64,000 bases of DNA, from contig NZ_VXLC01000003.1 in the NCBI RefSeq assembly GCF_008704205.1, positions 124,001 to 188,000 of the forward strand, written 5' to 3'. Below, one piece after another: positions 27,701-35,166 of the stretch (position 1 is the first letter of the stretch; each line of letters starts with the position of its first letter). A program made the position numbers and the translations under genes. The notes beneath the pieces are model-generated. The model saw only the letters and a program-made list of their open reading frames with translations. It did no database searches and was not told the DNA's origin. The DNA is from Nocardia colli. Lineage in GTDB: Bacteria; Actinomycetota; Actinomycetes; Mycobacteriales; Mycobacteriaceae.

Positions 27701-30700
27701 GCGATCGGATCGGTGAAGACCAACATCGGTCACCTGGACCGGGCGGCCGGCTCGACCGGGCTGATCAAGGCCGCACTCGCGGTGCGCGACGGCATCATTC
27801 CGGCGTCGCTGCACTACGAATCGCCGAACCCGGAGATCGATTTCGAGCGCAGCCCGTTCTATGTGAGCACCGCCTCGACGCCGTGGCAGCCGGCCGGGCT
27901 GCCCCGCCGGGCCGGGGTGAACTCGCTGGGTATGGGCGGCACCAACGCGCACGTGGTGGTGGAACAGCCTCCGGTGCAACAGCATTCGATCGACGACGGC
28001 CGGCCGAACGTGCTCGTGCTCTCGGCCCGCACCAAGCTGGCGCTCGACGCCGCGACGAAGAATCTGCGCGCGCACATGAACGAGCATCCGGAGCAGTCCC
28101 TGGCCGATGTCGCCTACACCTTGCAGGTCGGGCGGGAGCGCTTCGAGCATCGCCGGGCGGTGGTGGTCGCCGATCGGCTGGACGCGCTCGACGTGCTCGA
28201 CGCGGCTCCGTCGGATCGGTTGGTGGACAACCGCGATCGGTCCAACAATCGGCCGATCGGCTTCCTGTTCGCGGGGGTCGAGGGCATCCGACTGGATGCC
28301 GTCGCCGATCTCTATGCCGATGGCGGCGTCTTCGCGAAGACGGTGGACGCCTGCGCGGATCTGGTGAAACCGTTGACCGGCCACGATATTCGCGACGTGC
28401 TGCTCGACGTCGACCGATCACGCACCGCGGGCGACGTATCGCCGAGCGCGTTGCCGCACGTCTCGGCGTTCGTCGCGGAATTCGCACTCGCCCAGCAGCT
28501 TTCGGCGTGGGGCCTGCGACCTCAGGTCATGCTCGGCCGGGAGATCGGCGAGCTGGTGGCGATGTGCCTGGCCGGCATGCTGCCGTTGCCGGACGCGCTG
28601 GCGCTGGTGATCGAACGCGCCCGCCTGCTCGACGCGGCCGGCGCCGAGGCGGCACTCGACGGAGTCGCCCGCGGCCTCGCCGAATGGGCTGTCCGGCAGC
28701 TGAATCCGGTCGAGCCCACCGTTCGCTGCGTCTCGACGGTCACCGGAACCGGGATCACCGCGCGGGACCTCATCGACCCGGAATACTGGGCGGGACATGT
28801 CCGCGGACCGGTCGCGGTCATCGCGGCCGCCGACGAGATCCTGGCCGAGCCGGAACGCATCCTGCTCGAGGTCGGACCGGCCGGCTCCATCGGCGCGCTG
28901 ATCGCCGAGCGATGCCCGGCGGAACGGCGGCGAATGATCGTCGCCACCGCACCGGCCCAGGCCGAACCCGCGACCGGCACGGCGCGGCTGGCCGAGACGC
29001 TGGCGGCGCTGTGGGTCAACGGTGTCGCGATCGACTGGCAGTCGGTGCACGACGCGCCGCGTCGGCGAATTGCGTTGCCCACGTACGCCTTCCAGCGGCA
29101 GCGCTACTGGATCGAGGAACGCCCGGCCGGCGCGGCGCGGGACAACGGCATCAGCGCCGACGACGTCGCCCGCGATCCGGCCCGCGCCCTCGCCACCCTG
29201 GGCCGCCGATCGGCCGACGAATGGTTCGCCATCCCCGCCTGGCACCAGTCCGCGCCGACCACCGCGGAGCGGGCTCGCGTGGACGGCACCTGGCTGCTGC
29301 TCACCGATGTCTCCGTGCGTGCCATGGAACTGGCCGAGTCGATCACCGCCGCAGGCGGATCCGTGGTGTCGGTGACGGCGGGCGTGGAGTTCGCCCGGGC
29401 CGAGGACGGTTCGTTCACCGTCGAGCCGGGTTCGACCCCGGACTATCTCGCGCTGCTGTCCGAACTGGTCGCCGAAGGTTCGGTCCCGCAACGGATCGTG
29501 CACCTGTGGTCGGGCACCGAGGACGGCACGCCCGCCGACGTGAACTCGTCCTTCCACAGCCTGCTGGCCCTGGCGAAGGCGGTCGCGGAGACCGGCCTCG
29601 GGGACGTCGGCCTGGACATCGTCACCACGGGGGCGTTCGATGCCACGGACGCCGACCGGGTGGATCCCTACCAGGCCATGGTCACCGGTCCGCTCAAGGT
29701 GATTCCGCTGGAGTATCCGGCGGTGCGCGTGCGCCATATCGACATCGGCGCCGGCGAGCCGAACGCCGACCTGGTGCTGCGCGAATTGTGCACCGCCACC
29801 GCCGATTCCCAGGTCGCGCTGCGCGGACGCCGCCGGCTGACCCCGCACTTCGAACAGCTCGTCCCGCCCACCGTCCCCGCGCCCGAACAGGTCCTGAGCG
29901 AGCGCGGCGTATACCTGATCACCGGCGGCCTCGGCGGCGTCGGACTCGCCATGGCGCACCGGCTCGCCGAACACGTCCGGGCGCGGCTCGTGCTTGTCGG
30001 CCGCACCGGTCTGCCGGACGAATCCACCTGGGACGACCTGCTGGCCGACCAGGACACCCCGGTCGAACTCGGCCGGCGCATTCTCGAGGTGCGTGCGCTG
30101 GTCGGGGCGGGCGCGGAAGTGCTGGTGCTGTCCGCCGACGTGTCGGACCGGGCGGACATGCGCAGGGTCGTCGACGAGACGCTGGCCAGATTCGGGCACA
30201 TCGACGGCGTCCTGCACGCCGCGGGCCGGCCGGGTCAGGGGCTGATGCAGTTCAAGACCGACGAGCAGATCGCCGAGGTGTTCGCCGCCAAGGTCGCGGG
30301 CACGGACGTGCTGCGCGACGTGCTCACCGGCATCGACCTGGACTTCCTGCTGCTGTTCTCCTCGATCGCCGCGCTCACCGGCGGCGGCCCCGGCCAGATC
30401 GACTACTGCGCGGCAAACGCCTATCTCGACGCGGTCGCCCACGCGAGCAGCGACGCGTATCGGGTGATCTCGATCGACTGGGGCGACTGGCAGTGGAACG
30501 GCTGGGACGACGCGCTGGCCGGACTCGACTCGGGCGCAATCGAATTCCTGCGCGCGAACCGGGCCCGGATCGGCATCGACTTCGATGACGGGTGGGAGTC
30601 GATCCTGCGCGTCCTCGCGCTGGACGAGCCACAGGTCTCGGTGTCCACCCAGGAGATGAACACCCTGGTCGCGGTGACCGCGGCGCTGACCGTGGCCACC

Positions 30701-31087
30701 CTGGCCGGCGCCAGCGGGCGGCCGCGCGGGGAGAAGCATCCGCGACCGGATCTGGGCATGCCGCTGGTGGCCCCGGACACGGACCTGACCCGCGCCATCG
30801 CGGAGATCTGGCAGGACGCGCTCGGGCTGCTGGAGGTCGGCGTGCACGACAACTTCTTCGAACTGGGCGGCAACTCGCTGCTCGGCGTCGACCTGGTGAC
30901 GACGATGCGCAGCCGGCTGAAGCTGCCCGCGCTGCCGCCGCACGTGCTGTACGAGGCGCCGACCATCGCCGATCTCGCCGAGTTCATCGACGACGCGGGG
31001 GACGGCTCCGCCGAAGAGGTCGGCGCAGGCAATGACCGGGGCGCGCTGCGCCGGGAGGCATTGATGAATCGACGGCGCAATGGATAG
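21746..31087 (+). CDS. Bimodular type I PKS: ACP-KS-AT-KR-ACP-KS-AT(inactive)-KR-ACP
   Basis: The protein has 3113 residues. Domains are a loading ACP (about 10-80; Ser47 in GLTSADVV); KS1 (about 108-535; Cys283 in TACSSS); AT1 (about 620-920; Ser746 in GYSLGE, later AMHSHL); KR1 (about 1255-1450; TGGLGKIG, YAAAN); ACP (Ser1579 in GGNSL); KS2 (about 1650-2075; Cys1821 in TFCSTG); a degenerate AT2 (about 2165-2420; GREIGE, Glu2266 for Ser, with the His-bearing subdomain missing); KR2 (about 2715-2930; TGGLGGVG, YCAAN); and ACP (Ser3044 in GGNSL). There is no DH, ER or thioesterase. The expected chain is a fatty acyl starter loaded by the FAAL and extended twice with beta-hydroxyls left in place. 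The stop overlaps the next gene. Confidence 0.92.
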   Translation: MRQMQENGSSVEQRIRIWLIGRVAEIMVVDATAVDTETSFATYGLTSADVVGLSGELEEILGRKLPETLLYEHPSIGQLARALADPHRAPEVQPGLEAPDETSDHVDDPLCVAGLACRFPGGANTPAQFWQNLLDGVDASAEVPVQRWDAQSFYDPDPYAPGTAYTTRGAFIDDIAGFDAKFFGISPREALRLDPQQRMLLEVAWSALEDAGIPADRIRGSRTGVFVGMMATSQYTNVLTDRGGPAMLDDPYVGLGTSPSVLAGRVSYLLDLRGPSLVLDTACSSSLVALHLAMASVRNGECDRAIVAGVSAIVHPDMFRQACKMRMLAVDGRCKTFDAAADGFLIGEGCGAVVVERLSTARLHNHQVHAILRGSAVNQDGMSNGLTAPNGAAQVDVIRAAQRRAGVRPDEVDFVEAHGSGTPLGDAIEIGSLTEVFGGTERASGPLAVGAVKTNVGHLTGAAGMAGLIKTILALGNRMIPPNLHLHERNPSIDWVAAPVRLPDVPTAWPSRDTAPIAGVSSFGWSGTNAHIVLEAPPEPQPALADSAPEQWHVMPLSARTPTALAASAKALANHLRTQGDIAPAELAYTAQFGRSALEHRTAVAFRSIAEAANQLDGVGTKVPTALVQRGETAEVSFVFPGTGDQFVGMGRGLYDTDASFRAALDACAELAIPLLGTDFRTVLFAQADADQSDLLSAFGRGGSGADSPLTSRTDLAHAAVFALDYAAAQMWRSRGIEPAALIGYSLGEYAAACVAGVFALEAVVPLVIRRAQLVAESEPGVMLTVGDNVERLSGHLNSELSLAAVNSPSAFVVAGREAAIARFEAVLAAEEIVCRRVPTSRAMHSHLLRPLRDRCTAMLAELELKAPALPLISNVTGTWMTAEQAQDPGYWVDHMCSTVRFTDGIRTLASGHPGVVLDLGAGQTGSLVRQSLTGHADSTMVLPTLRAAAMKEPEPALIARTTGRMWTRGVPVDWRAEGSIVHLPTYPFEHVEYWPDAAAGREVERAAAPRQPSSDTGFAVLQPYWEPELPTGGSVAGPQLIFADQQGPGIRLADRMRRVLAPSTRVVTVVPGAAFNKLNDSTYEIRRDEPGDYVRLLDALGDDGALPRVVTHLWSVTGPCPDPRSPERVAEHQRIGFDSIVALGNALGSKVIHGVRLIVVTDYAEIVDGDDQLHPGKATIQGPALTLPQEYPGLSVRTVDLEPSADDGAEWDLFAVQLLSELRWPGTATSVAYRAAKRCVKRFRPAALPARPLGFRAGGTYVITGGLGKIGLQLARHIVGAQPDVNVVLLGRTGLPADPAPGSQDAERGRVVAELAATGAGILVLAADLGDPEALRAALERAAEQFGSINGVVHAAGLTSPETFATANTLTPELIAPHFGPKVHGTVALAEALAGYEDLEFVLLMSSMSAILGGLGFTAYAAANAFQDRFVETADLPVPAAWRSACWDTWQATTASEAVAGVGDSLNRYSMTTEQGLATLDRLLAGAPSRVIVSAGELTSRIAAWVPGRDPFDGMPQLGEHRPAGPVDAESADRPKAFTGETVGVQEYQRRLAALWQTALGVEQVDLYDNFFELGGNSLVGLQLVNSIQKEFGVTVPTLALFEAPTVADMADYLLPDAPEQPLPEVTVATAPVPVSDGLVRRGGMLVEDIAIIGMGGRFPGANSVDEFWQNVRDGVESISFFSPEELIEAGVPAEVVNQPGYVRARPVLDNIEDFDAEFFGFTPFDARLTDPQQRLFLEVVWESLENAGYAPRSIGKPVGVFGGANISTYLLRRISQDPDIIDMINDYQLVISNDKDSLTTAASYKLNLRGPAVSVQTFCSTGLVAVHLACRSLIGGECDMAVAGGVSVRVPDKVGHLFQEGGMESPDGHIRTFDAKAKGALFGDGASVLVLKRLSDALADGDSITAVIKGSAINNDGSQKVGFTAPSIKGQAEVVAKALSVAGVDANTVGLIEAHGTATELGDPIEVAALTRAFGDTERKQYCAIGSVKTNIGHLDRAAGSTGLIKAALAVRDGIIPASLHYESPNPEIDFERSPFYVSTASTPWQPAGLPRRAGVNSLGMGGTNAHVVVEQPPVQQHSIDDGRPNVLVLSARTKLALDAATKNLRAHMNEHPEQSLADVAYTLQVGRERFEHRRAVVVADRLDALDVLDAAPSDRLVDNRDRSNNRPIGFLFAGVEGIRLDAVADLYADGGVFAKTVDACADLVKPLTGHDIRDVLLDVDRSRTAGDVSPSALPHVSAFVAEFALAQQLSAWGLRPQVMLGREIGELVAMCLAGMLPLPDALALVIERARLLDAAGAEAALDGVARGLAEWAVRQLNPVEPTVRCVSTVTGTGITARDLIDPEYWAGHVRGPVAVIAAADEILAEPERILLEVGPAGSIGALIAERCPAERRRMIVATAPAQAEPATGTARLAETLAALWVNGVAIDWQSVHDAPRRRIALPTYAFQRQRYWIEERPAGAARDNGISADDVARDPARALATLGRRSADEWFAIPAWHQSAPTTAERARVDGTWLLLTDVSVRAMELAESITAAGGSVVSVTAGVEFARAEDGSFTVEPGSTPDYLALLSELVAEGSVPQRIVHLWSGTEDGTPADVNSSFHSLLALAKAVAETGLGDVGLDIVTTGAFDATDADRVDPYQAMVTGPLKVIPLEYPAVRVRHIDIGAGEPNADLVLRELCTATADSQVALRGRRRLTPHFEQLVPPTVPAPEQVLSERGVYLITGGLGGVGLAMAHRLAEHVRARLVLVGRTGLPDESTWDDLLADQDTPVELGRRILEVRALVGAGAEVLVLSADVSDRADMRRVVDETLARFGHIDGVLHAAGRPGQGLMQFKTDEQIAEVFAAKVAGTDVLRDVLTGIDLDFLLLFSSIAALTGGGPGQIDYCAANAYLDAVAHASSDAYRVISIDWGDWQWNGWDDALAGLDSGAIEFLRANRARIGIDFDDGWESILRVLALDEPQVSVSTQEMNTLVAVTAALTVATLAGASGRPRGEKHPRPDLGMPLVAPDTDLTRAIAEIWQDALGLLEVGVHDNFFELGGNSLLGVDLVTTMRSRLKLPALPPHVLYEAPTIADLAEFIDDAGDGSAEEVGAGNDRGALRREALMNRRRNG

Positions 31088-32753
31088 CCGCGTCGAGCCG
31101 CCGCCGTTCGCCGTCGCGATCGTCGGCATGGCGGGCCGGTTCCCCGACGCGGAGGATGTCGACACGTTCTGGCAGAACCTGCAACAGGGCCGGACGGCGA
31201 TCCGGCAGCACAGTCCGTCGGCGGCCGTGCTGCGCGCGGCCGGGGCGAACGGGGCCGGACCGGTCACCGCGAGCGTCCTCGGCGACGCGGAGTGCTTCGA
31301 CGCCGCGTTCTTCGGGGTCGATCCGGCGGAGGCACTGATCACCGATCCGCAGCATCGGCTGTTCCTCGAATGTGTCTGGACGGCACTGGAATCCGCGGGC
31401 TACGACCCGGGCAACTCCGGGGTCCCGACCGGGCTCTTCGCCGGATCGTGCTTTCCGACCTATCTGCTCGGCCTGCTGGCTCAGCGACCGGACCTGGTCG
31501 CCGAGCACGGGTTGATGCCGATCACCGTGGCGAACGACTGCGACTCGCTGACCTCGTGGGTGGCCTACAAACTGAACCTGCGCGGTCCGGCGATGACGGT
31601 GCGGACCTTCTCGTCGAGTTCACTGGTCGCGGTGCATCAGGCCGCGCAAAGCCTGCTGTCCGGCGAGTGTGATCTCGCCGTCGCGGGCGCGGCGGCGGTG
31701 AAGTTCCCGCAGGCGATCACCTATCCCGGCGTGAGTTCGCCGAGCGGGGTATGCCGGGCCCTGGACGTCGGCGCGGACGGATCGATCGTCGGCAACGCGG
31801 TGGCCGCCGTGGTGCTCAAGCGCGCCGCGGACGCCATCCGCGACGGCGACCACGTGCACGCCCTGATCCTCGGCTCGGCCACCAATACCGACGGATCGCG
31901 CCGGGCCTCCTACACCGCGCCCGGCGTCGCGGGCAAGACGGCGGTCGTCGCCGAGGCGCTCGCCAACGCCGACGTGCCGGCCGGCAGCCTCGGCTACCTG
32001 GAGGCGCACGCGATGGGGACCAAGCTGGGCGACGAGGTCGAAATCGCTTCGCTGGCAAAGATATTCGGCTCGGCGAAGGCGGCGCAGCCGTGTTTCGTCG
32101 GCGCGGTCGCCGCGAATGTCGGTCATCTGGACGCGGCATCCGGCATCGTCGGCCTGATCAAGGCCGCGCTGATGCTCGAGCACGGTCGTCTGGTCCCGCA
32201 ACCGAACTTCCGCGCGCCCAACTCGGCCCTGCGGGCGTGCGCGAACCTCGCGGTCTCCGCGCAGGGCGGGGAGTGGAAGGGGGACGGGCCGCGCCGGGCC
32301 GGGGTGAGCTCGTTCGGCCTCGGCGGGGTGAACGCGCACGTCGTGCTGCAAGAGCCGCCCGCGGTACCGGCAGGGTTGCCGACCGGCGAGCCGGAGTTGG
32401 TCGTGCTGTCCGCCCGTACGCCCGACGCACTGACGAAAATGACTGAACGACTGCACAACTGGGTGCAGCAGCGACCGACGACATCGATCGGCGACCTCGC
32501 CCACACGCTGCGGGCCGGCCGGCCGGAATTCCGCTACCGGCGAGCCGTGGTCGCGGCGAACCATCGCGAGTTGCTGTCCGCTCTCGATGATTCGGCGACC
32601 GTCGTTGCCGACGACGCCACTCGGTCGCGGTTGGCCGCCGCAGGGGCCGACTGGGTCGCCGGCGGCACCCTGGGCAACGTGGCCGGGAACGGCGCCGCGC
32701 GCCGAATCCCGGTGCCCACCTATCCGTTCGAACGCACCAGTTTCGCACTGTAA
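31080..32753 (+). CDS. Stand-alone ketosynthase with Cys-to-Ser active site and an excised AT
   Basis: This 557-residue KS overlaps the upstream PKS by eight bases (ATGGATAG). Its fold motifs are intact, but the nucleophile in TFSSSS is Ser178 instead of Cys, EAHGTGT reads EAHAMGT (His kept), and the KxNxGH lysine is lost (AANVGHLD). After the KS a normal KS-AT linker runs directly into the post-AT linker VPTYPFERTSF, as though an AT had been cut out. It is unlikely to perform ordinary condensation. Decarboxylation, acyl transfer or chain release from the last ACP are possible roles, all by inference. It has no carrier protein of its own. Confidence 0.85.
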   Translation: MDSRVEPPPFAVAIVGMAGRFPDAEDVDTFWQNLQQGRTAIRQHSPSAAVLRAAGANGAGPVTASVLGDAECFDAAFFGVDPAEALITDPQHRLFLECVWTALESAGYDPGNSGVPTGLFAGSCFPTYLLGLLAQRPDLVAEHGLMPITVANDCDSLTSWVAYKLNLRGPAMTVRTFSSSSLVAVHQAAQSLLSGECDLAVAGAAAVKFPQAITYPGVSSPSGVCRALDVGADGSIVGNAVAAVVLKRAADAIRDGDHVHALILGSATNTDGSRRASYTAPGVAGKTAVVAEALANADVPAGSLGYLEAHAMGTKLGDEVEIASLAKIFGSAKAAQPCFVGAVAANVGHLDAASGIVGLIKAALMLEHGRLVPQPNFRAPNSALRACANLAVSAQGGEWKGDGPRRAGVSSFGLGGVNAHVVLQEPPAVPAGLPTGEPELVVLSARTPDALTKMTERLHNWVQQRPTTSIGDLAHTLRAGRPEFRYRRAVVAANHRELLSALDDSATVVADDATRSRLAAAGADWVAGGTLGNVAGNGAARRIPVPTYPFERTSFAL

Positions 32754-32824
32754 CCAGCCGGCCGCGCGCCGGTCGACATCAATCCATTTCGGCAATGGCG
32801 CCTACTCGATCGAAAGCAGCAGGT

Positions 32825-33667
32825 ATGAAACAAATCGGAGTTGTCGGTGCCGGCATCATGGGCACCGGTCTCGCACAGGATCTCGCGGCACACGGCCTGG
32901 AAGTGGTGCTGGTGGACAATTCACCGGACCAGCTCGCCAAGGCCGAAGAAGAAGTGGCGCGGTTCTATCGCACCGGACGGCTCTTCGGCAAGGAGACCGA
33001 CCGATTCGGCGACATGACCGAAAAGGTCACCTACACCACGGATGTGGAGCTGCTCGGCTCCGCGGAATTCGTCATCGAGAACATCACCGAGAACTGGGAC
33101 CTGAAGGCGAAGGTATATCCGGAACTGGATCGGGTGTGCGCGCCGGAAACGGTGTTCGCCGCGAACACCTCGTGCATCCCGATCACCAAGCTCGCGTCGC
33201 TGACCGGCCGCCCGGATCGGGTGGTCGGCATGCATTTCATGAACCCGGTGCCGATGAAGTCGACCGTCGAGGTCATCCGGGGCTTCCACACGTCCGAGGC
33301 GACCATCGAGGTCGCCGGGAACCTGTTGAGCAGCATGGAGAAACACGGCATCGTGGTGAAGGACATGCCCGGCTTCGTGTCCAACCGGGTGCTGATGCTC
33401 ACCGTCAACGAGGCCATCTTCCTGTTGCAGGACGACGTCGCCTCGGCCGCGGACGTCGACGAGATCTTCCGGTCCTGCTTCGGCCATGCCTCCGGTCCGC
33501 TGGAGACCGCCGACCTGATCGGTCTGGACACAATACTTCTGAGCATCGAAGGGTTGTACGAGTTCTATGCCGACAGCAAATACCGGCCATGCCCGCTCCT
33601 GAGAAAGATGGTCTACGCGGGGTTGCACGGACGGAAGACCGGTCAGGGTTTCTACACCTACTCCTGA
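32825..33667 (+). CDS. 3-hydroxyacyl-CoA dehydrogenase-like enzyme for hydroxymalonyl-ACP (FkbK-like)
   Basis: This 280-residue enzyme has an N-terminal Rossmann NAD-binding motif (VVGAGIMGTGLAQDLAAHG), the catalytic region NTSCIPI and MHFMNPVPM, and the C-terminal helical domain ending LHGRKTGQGFYTYS. In pathways to hydroxymalonyl- and methoxymalonyl-ACP this type of enzyme oxidises glyceryl-ACP. Together with the next three genes it forms the K-J-I-H part of that set. ATG 32825 is preferred because the Rossmann strand starts there; 32795 is an alternative. Confidence 0.85.
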   Translation: MKQIGVVGAGIMGTGLAQDLAAHGLEVVLVDNSPDQLAKAEEEVARFYRTGRLFGKETDRFGDMTEKVTYTTDVELLGSAEFVIENITENWDLKAKVYPELDRVCAPETVFAANTSCIPITKLASLTGRPDRVVGMHFMNPVPMKSTVEVIRGFHTSEATIEVAGNLLSSMEKHGIVVKDMPGFVSNRVLMLTVNEAIFLLQDDVASAADVDEIFRSCFGHASGPLETADLIGLDTILLSIEGLYEFYADSKYRPCPLLRKMVYAGLHGRKTGQGFYTYS

Positions 33668-33712
33668 GCTATTGGACGCCACTACCGAACGAAACAACAG
33701 GGAGATCGCATC

Positions 33713-33982
33713 ATGTTTACCGACGCACGCACGGAAATTCGTAACTTCACCGCCCGCCGCTTTCCCGACGGCATGATCGCCGACGACCGGGACATCTTCG
33801 AAAGTGGTTTCGTCAATTCGCTGTTCGCGATGGAACTGGTCATGTTCATCGAGAAGAACATCGGCGACCGCATCCCGAACGACGAGGTCCGGCTGGACAA
33901 TTTCCGCACGATCGACTCGATGACCGCGCTGGTCTCCCGGCTGCTGGCCCGGACCGCGACGCCGGCCGAGAGGTCGGCATGA
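33713..33982 (+). CDS. Acyl carrier protein for the extender unit (FkbJ-like)
   Basis: The protein has 89 residues. The phosphopantetheine attachment site is Ser36 in the context FESGFVNSLFAMELVMFIE; the usual Asp before Ser is Asn, as in several discrete extender-unit ACPs. It would carry the glyceryl, hydroxymalonyl or related intermediate. It overlaps the next gene by four bases (ATGA), so carrier and dehydrogenase are coupled. Confidence 0.85.
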   Translation: MFTDARTEIRNFTARRFPDGMIADDRDIFESGFVNSLFAMELVMFIEKNIGDRIPNDEVRLDNFRTIDSMTALVSRLLARTATPAERSA

Positions 33983-35148
33983 CCCTGGTCGCCGGCTTCG
34001 AGCCGGACCTGGCCGAACGGCACACCCGGGCGAGCTTCCGCGCCGTGGTCGACCGCGTCGTCGTGCCGCACGCCGCCGAGTTCGACCGGGCCAGCCGGGT
34101 CCGTGCCGACGTGCTGAACGAGTTCGGCGCACAAGGGTTTTGGGGCGCGGTGCTGCCCGAGCGGGCCGGCGGCACCGGCCGGGGCATGACCGCATTCGGC
34201 GAATTGCACGAGGAGGTCGGCCGCGGCTGCTCCTCGATGCGCAGCCTGCTCACCGTGCACAGCATGGCCCTGTACGCGCTGGACCGCTGGGGCGGCCCGG
34301 CGCTGCGTGAACAGTGGTCCGCGGCAATGGTTTCCGGTAAGCGCCTCGGTGCGTTCTGCCTGACCGAACCGGACGCGGGCAGTGACTTCACCGCGCTGAG
34401 CACCTTCGCCACCCGCGACGGCGACGGGTATCTGCTCAACGGGCACAAGCTGTGGGTCACCGGCGGTCAGCTGGCCGACGTCTTCTTGGTCTTCGCTCGC
34501 ACCGACAGGGGGCCGTCCGCGTTCTTCGTGTCGGCGGATCAGCCCGGGCTGCACCAGATCGCCGTGCCGGAGATCATGGGCACGCGTGGCAGCCAATTGG
34601 CCGAGATCACCTTCGAGGACTGCTACGTCGGCCCCGAAGCGCTACTCGGCGCCGAGGGGATGGGACTCGCGCTCGCCACGAATGTGCTCGACATCGGCCG
34701 GTTCAGCGTCGCCGCGGGCTCGGTCGGCATCTTGCAGGCGTGCCTGGAAGCCTGTGTGAGCTATGCGAATTCGCGCACGCAAGGCGGGTCTTTGCTGCGT
34801 GAGCATCAGCTGATCCAGCAGATGATCTCGACCATGGCGACCAATACCAGGGCGGCCAGGCTGCTGGTCTGGCAGGCGGGGCTGCTGAAGGAACAGGGCG
34901 ACCCGGACACCATCATGGCCACCTGCATCGCCAAGCAGTTTTCGGCGACCAGCGCGGTGGCCGCCGCGAACGACGCGGTGCAACTGCACGGCGCGCTCGG
35001 GTGCAGCGACGCCTACCCCGTCGCCCGCTACCTGCGTGACGCGAAGGTCATGGAAATCATCGAGGGCAGCACGCAGATGCAGCATGTGCTCATTTCCGCC
35101 GACGCGTGCCAGAACCGGGGCCGCATCGTTCCGATCGATGAACACTAA
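33979..35148 (+). CDS. Acyl-CoA dehydrogenase-like enzyme of extender biosynthesis (FkbI-like)
   Basis: This 389-residue flavoprotein has the acyl-CoA dehydrogenase fold. Seen are FCLTEPDAGSDF (FAD/substrate contact), the middle beta-domain and the C-terminal helix bundle with LRDAKVMEIIEGSTQMQ, which carries the Glu expected as base. In the hydroxymalonyl pathway it oxidises the aldehyde-level ACP intermediate to the malonyl level. Coupling with the ACP gene by overlap supports an ACP-bound substrate. Confidence 0.85.
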   Translation: MTLVAGFEPDLAERHTRASFRAVVDRVVVPHAAEFDRASRVRADVLNEFGAQGFWGAVLPERAGGTGRGMTAFGELHEEVGRGCSSMRSLLTVHSMALYALDRWGGPALREQWSAAMVSGKRLGAFCLTEPDAGSDFTALSTFATRDGDGYLLNGHKLWVTGGQLADVFLVFARTDRGPSAFFVSADQPGLHQIAVPEIMGTRGSQLAEITFEDCYVGPEALLGAEGMGLALATNVLDIGRFSVAAGSVGILQACLEACVSYANSRTQGGSLLREHQLIQQMISTMATNTRAARLLVWQAGLLKEQGDPDTIMATCIAKQFSATSAVAAANDAVQLHGALGCSDAYPVARYLRDAKVMEIIEGSTQMQHVLISADACQNRGRIVPIDEH

Positions 35149-35166
35149 CTCGCAAAGGACAGCCGG

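Noticed and set aside
24149..28384. A 1411-codon open frame on the minus strand
   Set aside because: It is antisense to the bimodular PKS, with low-complexity translation and no recognisable domain.
31080..32753. Serine ketosynthase as simple pseudogene
   Set aside because: The frame is intact over 557 codons, all structural KS motifs remain, and the start is coupled to the upstream gene. Decay alone does not explain this.
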